From Paracyclopina nana (taxonomy: Eukaryota; Arthropoda; Copepoda; Cyclopoida; Cyclopettidae), in contig JAGUCH010000005.1 of assembly GCA_019096065.1 (NCBI GenBank), positions 2,046,001 to 2,110,000 on the forward strand: 64,000 nucleotides of DNA, written 5' to 3'. This document shows, piece by piece, positions 1 to 11,527 of this stretch; position 1 is the stretch's first letter, and every line of letters starts with the position of its first letter. The position numbers and the translations under genes were made by a program. The notes beneath the pieces are model-generated. The model did not search any database, was not told where the DNA came from, and saw only the letters and a list, made by a program, of their open reading frames with translations.

Positions 1-871
1 TGACTCAAAATTAATGTGAGGCAAAGTCAAACTTATGACACTTTTTGAATTCGCAAATGCCGAAACTTGCGCATCGCGTTATACTACTAATCTCGTGATG
101 ACTGCTATGAAAACTCGAAATTCTTGACTGAGTCAAATTTCAGTCAAAATGTCAGTTGCAGCTGATAGTTTGAGTCAACTTGACTCAAAATGTGAGGCAA
201 ACTCAAACTTACTACACTTTTTGAATTCGCAAATGCCGAAACTTGCGCATCGCGTTATGCTACTAGGTGACTGCTATGAAAACGCGAAATTCTTGACTTA
301 GTCAAATTTCAGTCAAAATGTCAGTTGCAGCTGAAAGTTTGAGTCAACTTGACTCAAAATTAATGTGAGGCAAAGTCAAACTTATGACACTTTTTGAATT
401 CGCAAATGCCGAAACTTGCGCATCGCGTTATACTACTAATCTCGTGATGACTGCTATGAAAACTCGAAATTCTTGACTGAGTCAAATTTCAGTCAAAATG
501 TCAGTTGCAGCTGATAGTTTGAGTCAACTTGACTCAAAATGTGAGGCAAACTCAAACTTACTACACTTTTTGAATTCGCAAATGCCGAAACTTGCGCATC
601 GCGTTATGCTACTAGGTGACTGCTATGAAAACGTGAAATTCTTGACTTAGTCAAATTTCAGTCAAAATGTCAGTTGCAGCTGAAAGTTTGAGTCAACTTG
701 ACTCAAAATTAATGTGAGGCAAAGTCAAACTTATGACACTTTTTGAATTCGCAAATGCCGAAACTTGCGCATCGCGTTATGCTACTAGGTGACTGCTATG
801 AAAACGCGAAATTCTTGACTGAGTCAAATTTCAGTCAAAATGTCAGTTGCAGCTGATAGTTTGAGTCAACT
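1..871. repeat. Higher-order satellite, 180/169-bp dimers
   Basis: Five monomers lie head to tail: 1-180, 181-349, 350-529, 530-698 and 699-871. Two types alternate. The 180-bp type has an extra ATTA near its start and AATCTCGTGATG in the middle. The 169-bp type lacks both. The dimer period is therefore 349 bp. The fifth unit (173 bp) is a mosaic: it starts and ends like the long type and has the middle of the short type, as expected from unequal exchange or conversion. Each unit holds TGACTCA and TGAGTCA heptamers. The array runs off the left edge, so its full size is unknown. Confidence 0.93.
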
Positions 872-880
872 TGACTCAAC

Positions 881-1815
881 AGCGAACGCGGCCGAACAGA
901 GCGAACACGGCCGAACACAGCGAACACGGCCGAACACAGCGAACACGGCCGAACACAGCGAACACGGGCGAACACAGCAAACACCGGCGAACACAGCGAA
1001 CACGGCCGAACACAGCGAACACATTCGAACACAGCGAACACATTCGAACACAGCGAACACGGCCGAACACAGCGAACACGGCCGAACACAGCGAACACGG
1101 CCGAACACAGCGATCACGGCCGAACACAGCGAACACGCACCGAACACGGCCGAACACAGCGAACACGGCCGAACACAGCGAACACGGCCGAACACAGCGA
1201 ACACGGCCGAACACAGCGAACACGGCCGAACACAGCGAACACGGCCAAACACAGCGAACATGGCCAAACACAGCGAACACTTCCCAACACAGCGAACACG
1301 GCCGAACACAGCGAACACGTCCGACCACAGCGAACACGGCCGAACACAGCGAACACGGCCGAACACAGCGAACACGACCGAACACGGCCGAACACAGCGA
1401 ACACGGCCGAACACAGGGAAAACGGGCGAACAAAGCGAACACGGCCCAACACAGCGAACCCTGCCGAACACAGCGAACACGGCCGAACACAGCGAACACA
1501 TTCGAACACAGCGAACACATTCGAACACAGCGAACACGGCCGAACACGGCCGAACACAGCGAACACAGCCTAACACAGCCAACACTGCCGAACACAGCGA
1601 ACACGGCCGAACACAGCGAACACGGCCGAACACAGCGAACACGACCGAACACGGCCGAACACAGCGAACACGGCCGAACACAGCGAACACGGCCGAACAC
1701 AGCGAACACGGCCAAACACAGCGAACATGGCCAAACACAGCGAACACGGCCGAACACAGCGAACACGGCCGAACACAGCGAACACGGCCGAACACAGCGA
1801 ACATGGGTGAACTCG
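881..1815. repeat. 19-bp minisatellite
   Basis: About 49 imperfect copies of a 19-bp unit made of two similar halves, CGAACACAG and CGAACACGGC. Variants include CATTCGAACA, ACGACCGAACACGGCC and TGGCCAAACA. The array abuts the last satellite monomer with no spacer. Because 19 is not a multiple of 3 and the unit has no stop in any frame, long ORFs appear on both strands in several frames (up to about 520 codons on plus and 339 on minus). Their products are only 19-residue repeats, so I do not call a gene. Confidence 0.93.
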
Positions 1816-1829
1816 GGCATACACAGCGA

Positions 1830-2763
1830 AAAAATTCTAAGTTTTGCTTGCATTTGATCCCTGCCTATGCAGTCGCGGCCCATAGAGTAGTACACTATGA
1901 AATGGAGCTGTGTTGTTGTGACAAAAGCCTCCTAAAAACCAGATTTGCCGCCCCTTCGCCCTGGCTGCCTGCCCGGGTAGTAAACATGTTTGTCACCTAT
2001 AAATCACAGATGATGCTCTTAGCTAGTAGCAAAAATTCAAGTACACAATCAGCTCCCTGCAATAAAACGACCAAGGTTCATAAATCATTCAAAAGGGCCA
2101 GAGCTCCAAAGGGCCAAACCAATAATAAAGATTTTAGGGGTTTTGGGGAGGATAAACACTTGAATACTTTGACGAGGAGCGGAGCGACGCCTCAAGGGCC
2201 GAAGGCCTTCAGGGCTGTCGTTGGGCTGTTTATCAAAAATAATTGGCACGCCAGCTTCGAGCCTTTGAAATTCAGCTCTTTCTTATCTGAACTTTGGTCC
2301 ACTTATATGGCCCAAAACTGTTGGACGCGACTTGCTCGACTAATGGGCGGCAGGAGATTTTTCTTAAAGTGGTTTGTAACACGCAAAACGGCCAGTTTGT
2401 AAGTAAGCACTTTGGCAACATCAGAGCAATTAAGTTGTTGCTCTCAATCCATTGAAACCTGTGCATCTTTCAGGTGTGCGCAGCAATTTTCTAGCAGTAG
2501 CGCGGCTATTTGGAGAGTTCAACGACCACCACAAAAGAGTTCTTTTGAGCAGCAGATTTGCGAGGGATTATAGCCCAGTGTGCTGCTCTTAGCCCCTAGA
2601 ATAATTACCCCCAAAGTGATGAAAAGACAGACAACTCTTTCTAATTCATTTTCACTATTTCGATTATGTATTGAGATCAAATCAATGGAATTTACACACT
2701 TTGTATAGCATTAAAGGAGATCTTTAAAAATGGCAACATAATAATTGTGGCACTTGTGAATTA
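1830..2763. other. Spacer and likely 3' UTR of the Ci gene
   Basis: No convincing gene is seen. The part nearest 2763 is probably the 3' UTR of the minus-strand Ci gene. I found no clear minus-strand AATAAA here. The plus-strand frame open to 2402 is a run-on from the minisatellite. Confidence 0.4.
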
Positions 2764-5700
2764 TCATTGTGGTGGTGGAGGGGGATTGGAAGTGTTGGCA
2801 CTACTCCACGATTGTTGCTGGCATTGTTGCACATACTGAAGGGTTCTTTGATAAGAGGCTGAATTTTCACCAGTTGGTTGCTGCTGCTGCTGCTGCTGTT
2901 GAGCATTGTAGTAGTTCCAGCCAGCAGCATTGTTCCAATGCTGTTGTTGGCTTGCTGACCAATTTTGATAATTGCCATAATGGCCCTCGTATCCCTCATG
3001 GAACCCATTGAATTGAGGCCAATTTTGCCCAGGATTGGGGAAGCCTGCAAAAGCTCCCTGCTGCTGCCCAGCTCCTGGGACCACAGGCTGCTGGGTGAAG
3101 GCACTTCCCTGATTATACTGGCCATATAAAGCACTGGAAGCGCTCTTCTGAGGAGGAAACTGCACCGAAGAAAAAGCCCTCACTACAGATAACATAATTT
3201 TTCATGCATCAACTTTGTTACCTGATATCCTGGGTTATTTTCAGGGCCCTGGTGGCCAGTGTAGCTACCGCTACGATGCCTGGCCTGGCCCACGCCAAAG
3301 TTCCTGTCTAGCACTCTGACAGGATCAGAGGCTCTCCGACCTCCATACGATCCAGATAAGGCTGAGGAAGAAGGTGATGAAGATGGATGCGGGTTGTTAC
3401 ATTCCGACATGACAGATTGGCGGCCGTCGTGAATGTGCTCCTGGGCCTTTTTGTGCAGTCGGTTCAGATGTTGGCCAATCCTCGCACCCTGCTGATTATT
3501 TTGCTGGCTGCTGCCGTTGGAAGTTTCGACTGAAGAAGATCGACGAGACGATGCTTCCCAGCCAGAATTCACCACAGCACGAGTGGACACATTTGACACC
3601 TGAAATCAGGGATTTCAAAATTGGGCCATGAATCTTGCTATGGATTATAACTAATTACTTGAGAGGCCGTGGAGAGCTCACTGCATCTTCTGCTGGAGTT
3701 GTTGGCCTGCTCGGATCTCATGCTTCCATAGCCTTGGTCTTCAGTGCTCACTGAGGTCCAATCACTATCTCTCCTGGTTGTTTTGCTGCTGCCTTTGTGC
3801 TCTTGGTGTTGCAAAGTCATTTTCTCTATGCTGCGATTGATCTCTGACAAGCCAGCAACCTGCTGCATTTGCTGCTGCTGCTGCTGTTGTTGTGACACTC
3901 CTGCTGATGAAGATCTGGGCAAAAGTGATCTTTTGCCACTCAATCTGTTGGTGGCATTGGCTAATCGACTGCTCATGACATCTTCTTGGTCATCTCCGAC
4001 CATGGCAGCAGCCACTGCCATCTATTGAGAAAAAATATTTTTCTCGTTAAAATACATGCTACATTTTGAGGCAAGTTCTTACGTTGATATCCGCGTCGTT
4101 GTGGTCCCAGTCAGGCTCGTCCAAAAGCGAGTCATTGGTCGTGCTCACGTTGTTATCACTGATGGGCAAGCAGTCGTTGCTGCTGCTATTGTTGAAAGTA
4201 GCCTGAATTCCAGAAGACTCGGGTGAACCTGATCCAGGCGTTGTTGCACTAGGTGAGTTATGCATCCTTTTTCGGCTCGCATTATGTTGTGGCATCTTGC
4301 GAGTTTCCTTGTGCTGTTCGTCCGAGTCTTCACCTTTGTGCCTTTTGGAGGCATAAAAATCCGCGCCATGCACAGTTTTGACGTGTTTCCTCAGCGAAGA
4401 AGGGTCTGTGTAACGTTTTGTGCATCCTGGAGCTTTGCAGGCGTAGGGTTTCTGCAAAACGAGTCCAAAAAGTGAAGAAAAACCTCGCACTTGTCTCAAC
4501 TTGTCAAGCTCAAAATTGCGTGTCAACTTTGAATGACAAATTGCTCATCATCAACAAACGCAGCACTTCAGTGTAAAAAAATATTTTTCTCGTACCTCAT
4601 TGGAATGAGTCCTGTTTTGATGTTTGGCCCGATCTGACGCATTGCTGAATGCCTTGCTACACCCTGGAAATTCGCAAGTATATGGCTTTTCGCCTGTGTG
4701 CGATCTGAGGTGAGTCTTGAGGTTCTCCAGTCGAGAATAGGCTTTGTTGCAAGCCTCAAACTGAAAGGACGGGGGGAAAAATCATCATTTGAGACCTCAT
4801 TAATTCGCAGGTGTATATACGCCTCATTTGCATATGCTTTGCATAGGCGTGTTTCCCGGCCGAAAAATGATCATCAGAGCTCTGTTTGTATATGGCCTTT
4901 TTTTGCTAGCTAGCTGTTTGCTTTTCATGACGAGCAGCTTCTGAGATGAGTTTGTAATCGGGCGGTGCAGGCGCGAGGAGCTTCATTATTAAAGCTTTGA
5001 GCTCAGAGAAAACATTTCAATTACGCGAGCCACAGCAACTTGATGAAGATCTCGTGCAGGTCAATTGGCACGGCTGGGGCTAAGTTTTGATTAGATTGCA
5101 GCACCAGCCACAAAGCTTCATCATAACTAAATGCAGAGTTGAGCACCTCCGCGCGCGTTGAAGTCTCCTTCAATTTTTTTAAAATGAATTTAAAAGGAAT
5201 TTAAAAATTGCTTGAACTGCTTAAGAAAATGTCTTTAAATGAAAGTTAATCGACTCCGCGCGTTGAAATCTCTTTTTTGATTTCTCTAGTGGTTATATGC
5301 ACTCCCATAAAAAACATGGGAGTAATTGTGGGGGGAAATAATGTCTGAAGGTCTCCTCTTAGTAATTGGAGCTACAAGCAAGGTGGTAGTTTGGGGACTT
5401 GGCCAAGTCTCGTTTTCCAGTCCATTTATCAGGGCTTGACGGTGTTGATGGCATACACCGTAAAAACCCTACAACCGAATGCCGTTTACCCTTTTTTCCT
5501 GCCTCGTGTAGCCCCAAACGAGATTAGCCCATTCAGCAAGATTCTATTGCAGTCCAATAAATTATTGTAAGTGCAACGAAATTATGATCGGAGGCCTAAG
5601 CTTGAAAGCTGCAAATTAATGGCTCTTGTGCAGTAATAACAAGGCTTATCAGTGATCTGCTGCTGCAATCATTTTTATTGGCCCCATCCTTTTAAAAAGT

Positions 5701-8700
5701 GGCTCCAAACCACTTTAAAGTTAGCCAGCAGTAAGACAAATGTGCTCTCGAGACGAAAGTATACCCCTTCTTCCTCAGAGGAGCTCGCAACAATTTCAGG
5801 TCATCTACAATTGCAATTTTAAATGTACCTGCAGATGACCACAGCGCAAGAATGAGCTCCAGATTCTCTAAATTGAGCTGAACAACTCTGCGCTACAAAG
5901 GCAATATGAACGGTGAAAATGGCCATTAAAGCCGTCAAGATGGCGGAATTAATCAATTTCTGGCAAGTAATTGACATTTATGACAAATGGTATTTTGCTT
6001 ACCGTGCACCGATGCGGTTTCTCTCCCGTATGCCGACGTAGATGAACGACCAGCATGTATTGGGCCTTGAATGGCTTCTCCTCACGAGCACAATTCTTCC
6101 ATTGGCAAATGAAGCTTTTCTTATTGGAGCCCACGTGGTCATTATTCAAGTGCTGCAATAACAAAGATATTAAATCTCACCTCAAGATTATGATCGCAAT
6201 TAAAAAAAGCCACAAAAATAATTGGATCAGTGCAAAGCTGTCAGCTGACGCTATTCGACCCACATATACTTAAAATCATGCTTAATCAGCCAATAATGCT
6301 TGGAATTCAAAAAGGCAAATCAAAAAATCAATGATTTTGTGCTTTTTACTTGTTAAACAAGAAGCATCCCCACTAAACATATCATGGCTTTTTGAGATCT
6401 TTACAGTGCAGTGTGGGGGTGCGTTAATTCAAAAAGGAACTACTATGAGGATAGTTCCTTTTTCAGTTAACGCCCCCTGCATCAAAAAGCTCTCAAAAGG
6501 CGATGAATTGTTTTGAGGGGATTTGGACTTTTGTGCATACTATATGATCATGCCATAATGACGGTGTTGATTAATCTGGCCAAATATGGCGAAAATTATT
6601 ACCTTAACGAGGAGATCTTGGGTGTCAAAATCTCTATCACAATTGACCCAATGGCAATGAGTTTCAAAAAATTCCTTCTCGTCCTCGTCCAAATTGCAGT
6701 CGTTCCCAGTGCTGGAGCTTGCTTCTTGGACTACCAAAGCATTGGCTGATCTGCTCTTACTTTTCCCCTTTCGCTTGCGCTTTTCAGCCTCAACGTCCTC
6801 CATGGTGGAAGAGACGACGTTCGTGTCATCCTTGCCAGCATTTTCAGCCTCGCTTTTGCCGTTGGGCTGAGAGCCAAAGAGAGCCACAGCCGAAGGTGGA
6901 TTAAGATACGAAGAAGCAGCATGAATAAACGAATTTTGCGGAGACAAGTAAGGCGAAGTGCGTAGCAAATGGGCTTGCAATTGCTGCAGATGAGATGAAG
7001 CTTGATGGAGCCCCTGCAAAACTGGGCTGTTTGCGCCTGTAATTGAAAAAATGAGAAAAATACAAGAGAAGCAAGGCAAATGCGGTATATTTACCTGATA
7101 AATGCCCATAAGATCCTGACGAGGAAGGGCTGGCATTGCTTGCTGCTGCAGCGTTCAAAGATTGCAGAAAAGTGGGCGAATGTCGCATCAAATTGGCCAA
7201 TTCCAGGTCCGAATATCCGGGAGACGCAGACAGCGCCCTCTTGCGGCTGTTTCTGGCCCTAAGATTGGCTGACGCTTCTAAAGTGGACGCGTGTAACCGG
7301 TTGAGGTAATCCTGATGTGTGGCAGCGTGGTGATGGCTGTTGAAGTAGGAATGCATTGAGGTGGGCGTGGCATGTGGGAGGGGCAGGCCCAATTGTAAAG
7401 CCGCAGCCGCGTCTCCCAAAGCGGCGATACTGGTTGGTGGCACAGCAGCAGCGCTACCAGAAGGTTGAATTGGATTTACTGCGCCAGCAGCAGCTGGAGC
7501 GCTATTAAAAAAAGGAGAACAAAATTCATTATGAGTGGCCAGTCATGTTAACAATGTAGTCACGATTTTCCCCCTTTTCAAATGGAAAAAAGAGCACAAT
7601 GTTGATTGTGTGCAGGCTCACGACAAAGATGTAAAAGCTGAAAATTGATGTCAACACCCGCAAAATCTAGGTGGTCTGAGATTTTTAAAAATTGCCTTGC
7701 TTTCCCTTTCGACCCCCATAAATCTGTGAGATAATTTTAGCCCAAAATAAGGGCGTGACCCCATACTAGCATGTATTTTTTTCCAGGCTTTCTTTGATCT
7801 CTAAAACTAACCAGAGGAGGGTGTTAATAGCGTCACATTCTTGCGCTCTTTTCCTCGTGTTTGCACAAGAGTTTTTCCTTGTAATTGTAAAACGCAGAAA
7901 ATTGAGCCATTTTGCGCTCAGCATAATTATTGCAGTTTTTGAGCGCACGAACGAAGAAGTGTAATTTTACGCTCAATTTAATCGAGGCTTGTAATTAAAT
8001 GACAATGAAAACGAGATTACGAGCGTAGTAAAACAAACACATTAATTAACATTTTGACTGTGCACTTTTTTTTACCAAGTCTTTATTTTTTAGAGGCCCC
8101 CTGTGGATTGTCTTCATTAGCCCTTGCCTCCATCATCATATCATTAATCATTGGTCAAATAATGAGGTCTATATAATTCTCACACTACTTAGATTATCAG
8201 GCAGGCTTGAAATAGACCCCAAAGGCGAGAAATGATGATGATGACTCAATTTTACCACCGAGAATTTGTGGCCTCGAGCTTTGTTCTGCTTCTTCTTGTT
8301 ACCTGACTTCAGAGCTGTTTCATCCTTTCCCCCCGAAAACAGATGATTACTAGCTGAGCGATAAATCATCAGCAGCGGCTCTGAAGCTAGCTGGATAGCT
8401 GCTGAGTAAGCAGTAGTTGCGGCAAAGGTTGCGTGACTCGCACTAATAAAGTTGCGATTGTCAGTTGTTAACCTACTTTTCGCGAATAGGTAATTACAGG
8501 CGTCTTCAACTGAAAATGAGCCAATTCAAGCACCGCAAACCTTTTCAAAAAAAAATATAGCTTTTTCAGGCACAAAAATTCAAACTTGGCTATGTTAAAC
8601 TTCAAATTACATCATGACATGATTTTTGGGCAGAATTATGTGAATCAAATCATACTCCTTAATGTAATTTCGCATTTGCATCCTTATAACTCAAATGAGC

Positions 8701-9115
8701 AAATTTAATAAACGCTTCGTAATTTGGAGGTGAACCAGGCATTTTAAAACAGGTAAATTCGGCAAAGCATAACATGCCTGAAAGGTTCAGTGAGTATTAA
8801 AAAAGGTCTAGCGAAATCGCCTTTACTCAAATTAACTTTACCACTACTAACAAAATTATGAAATACTTTATAAACCAAGGTAACAAGAAAATAAATTAAA
8901 ATTGAATTGTTTGGCTACTTTTTGTTGTCTTACCTTGGCTGATGATGAGGGATATGAGGATACTGTCCTCCATGATGCAGCCTCACTTGGTCCCAAGCCG
9001 CAGCCGCAGCCGCAACCGCGGCCTGATGGTGATGATCCATACCTTGGAAGGCCACAAAGGCTGAAAGATGATGGGACTCTTCAGCTTCACTGCTCAAGTT
9101 GGTAGCGTTGTTCAT
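2764..9115 (-). CDS. ci: Cubitus interruptus / Gli zinc-finger transcription factor
   Basis: Hedgehog-pathway transcription factor. Nine exons join in frame, all with GT-AG borders: 9115-8934, 7501-7095, 7036-6603, 6152-6003, 4760-4596, 4451-4083, 4021-3659, 3599-3222, 3159-2764. They give 947 aa. Visible marks: [10 protein letters not shown] and the Sufu-binding SYGHLS motif at the end of exon 2; five C2H2 fingers across exons 3-6 (about aa 318-480), including THCHWVNC and [22 protein letters not shown] and RRCS, matching the PKA cluster of Drosophila Ci (about aa 650-685); RRASDP; polyQ tracts; and near the C-terminus [11 protein letters not shown], matching the Ci/Gli activation motif. The start is the first ATG after an in-frame TGA. 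It is shorter than most family members (1100-1500 aa); the part between the PKA cluster and the activation motif is compact. Identity is certain; the N-terminus is less so. Confidence 0.93.
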
Positions 9116-11527
9116 GTCCACTTGGAAGGACCATCATTTTGCTAGCTGCTGTTCCCTTGTTTTGTGTGTCTTTTCTTGGTGTCGTCGCTGGCCCTGAAGG
9201 TGAGTTCAGCTGAATTGAGCTGCTCAGAAGCCACCAATGAAGATCTCGAGCGAGCTCGAGCACAACAACACAGGAGGGAAGGAGGAGAGCTGCTTCACGA
9301 GGAATCCGACCTCACACTGGGGCACACAGCCCTTTAAAACCCCATATTCAGCCTATCAGCCCAAACACTCCAAAATTGGCCAGAAAGTCAAAGAGTGGAT
9401 TGGCACAGAAGGATTTTGTCAGGATTGTGCCACAGTGTGGTAGCAGACCACCTCTGCAGTGGAGCTGACAACTCAATAGACCCTCCACGTTCGGCTGCAG
9501 CCGAGTACGCGGCGATCGAGTTGACCGACCTCTTAGCAAAGCTCCACGCCGAGCTGCTGCTGCTGCTGGAGCTACAGGTAAAAAGACCTGCCCAATACTA
9601 CCAAATCACTTCATCAGCTCCACTCTCGCCTGCATGAAAGAGATTGGTTTTTTACAGCACATCACCCACTCTGTCAGCCGCTTATTAACCCTGCGAAATT
9701 ACCATACCCTTCAAGATCGGGATTTTTTGTTTACATTTGTAAGAAGAGTCATTTCGGAACTTTGTGCGGCGTGAGTCGCGCAACCTCGAATTTTAGTGGT
9801 TGATTTGAAGCTTCTGGTTTAAACGAGATTATTTGATTTGTTTCCTTTAGGAAGGAAGATGGCTAATGAGAGGGAAAAACAGTTTTGTTTAGCATGTGGT
9901 TTTGCCGACTTCTTATTTATAGACATGTGATTAGAATGGTTAATGATCCTATTGATTTGTTCTTGGTGGCATTTCAAAAAAGCCAAATTGAATTTTTTTT
10001 ATGTCAAATTATAAAACTATTGGAAGCATCGTTACAAACCTTGAAAGATGACATTAAATCCATTCTATAATCATTTGGTAAAAAATTATGTAATAAACGC
10101 AACTATATTTCAAGAGTCACGCAACCTCGTTAGTCTGTTTTATTACAGAGCATTCCATGGATATTAAAACCTGGATTCTTGACCGAAGGCAATTCTCAAT
10201 TGTGGGCCATTAGCTATTTGTTTGTTCAAAAGATTTCTCTTTCCTCGAAATGAAAAATCTTTTGGCCTTGACTAAAAGAAGACAATTTTTAAAAAAGAAC
10301 TTGGCTATTTTGTGTTACTATTAGCTTGCGGATATGCTATGAAAACAACAGTAATGTTAGCTGCTTGTGGTTGAACGATTTTAAATTTCCACCGAATGCA
10401 TTCCCTTCAAAAAATCGAACCAGACAATGGCTGACATTGACGTTTTATGCTTCTTTGATGAGAAAAAATAATTGTTCAATCTAGATTGGCTTTTTCAACT
10501 AGGTAATCTACTTCAAAATTCTCTACGCACTATATTACATTACATCAGCAAAAATGTCAACTGTCAGTCAATATCATCATGTCTTTATAAAGAAGAAAGC
10601 CAATTTAACGAGAAGACAACAATATGAAAATACGGCTTATATTTAAAGGAACCTCTGATTTTTTTTTGCAACTTTTCACGTTTTCGCTGATTTTGCCCTT
10701 GGTTGATCATGATGACAAGTTGCATTAAGTGAAGATTGAGTTGAAGCTCCTTTTCCTGATTTTGACAAGGTTATGTACAATAGAATGCTTTTTTAGTCAA
10801 TGGAAACAAAGATGTCTAATCCAATTTCTCCTCCATTCTATTATTTTCCCTATTCTATTTACGGCTAGTCTTCATGTACCAAAAAAGTCTGTAACATTGA
10901 TGTATAGAAAAAAATGAACCAATTATCAAGTCCTCAGATTTTTAGGTAAGTATCTCTGCACTCGTAAATTTGTCACTGACAGAAAAAGCAGCCTTGATTA
11001 GGAGCTCTGAAGATTGAAAAAAAGGAAAAGCTCCATTTTTGCTCTCTGAAAGCTTAGCTTCTTATCACGATTATCTTGCAACCAATTTTCAACATGAAGG
11101 ACGAAGATGACAAAAACAACTCATATACTATAAAAACGTCCATTTTTCAATATTTGCTATTTAGCTACAATTCACTAATTTTGAAGAATGTTCTCATTTT
11201 AAAAATTCAAGGCTCTTAAGCTGCTTAAACTGGAAGGCACCTCCAATTTGTAAAGTGGCACCCATTTGAGGCTAGCTGTAAAATTACCAGATTACCCAAG
11301 TGGCATGGCTGCGAGGCCCAGATCATGTGCCATATCACCCAATATGCAATACACGAGCTGGGCCTAGATTGCAGCTAGCTAACTGCATACATGCAGCATG
11401 GTTGGCGCGGCTCGACTCGAGCTCGTTCAAAGTTTTCTTCTTTGGACTTGTCAGTTTGCAGTTAGCAGGCAAGACCTGCACATTCACATCAGGTACATTG
11501 TTTAAGAGGCATCAGAATCATAACAAA
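9116..11527. other. Intergenic region between divergent ci and CFAP410
   Basis: The two genes are transcribed away from each other, so both promoters should lie here. The ci 5' UTR probably covers the part next to 9116. I see no coding exon that I can support. Two copies of the dispersed AGGTTGCGTGACT-like motif lie at 9774-9786 and 10114-10126, both on the minus strand. The rest is AT-rich without obvious repeats. Confidence 0.5.

Noticed and set aside
1..871. CRISPR array
   Set aside because: Units are contiguous 169-180 bp monomers with no unique spacers, in a eukaryotic context.
840..2402. 520-codon plus-strand frame and several minus-strand frames over the minisatellite
   Set aside because: They are products of a 19-bp repeat without stops; the protein is a bare 19-residue repeat and the tail past 1815 has no protein character.
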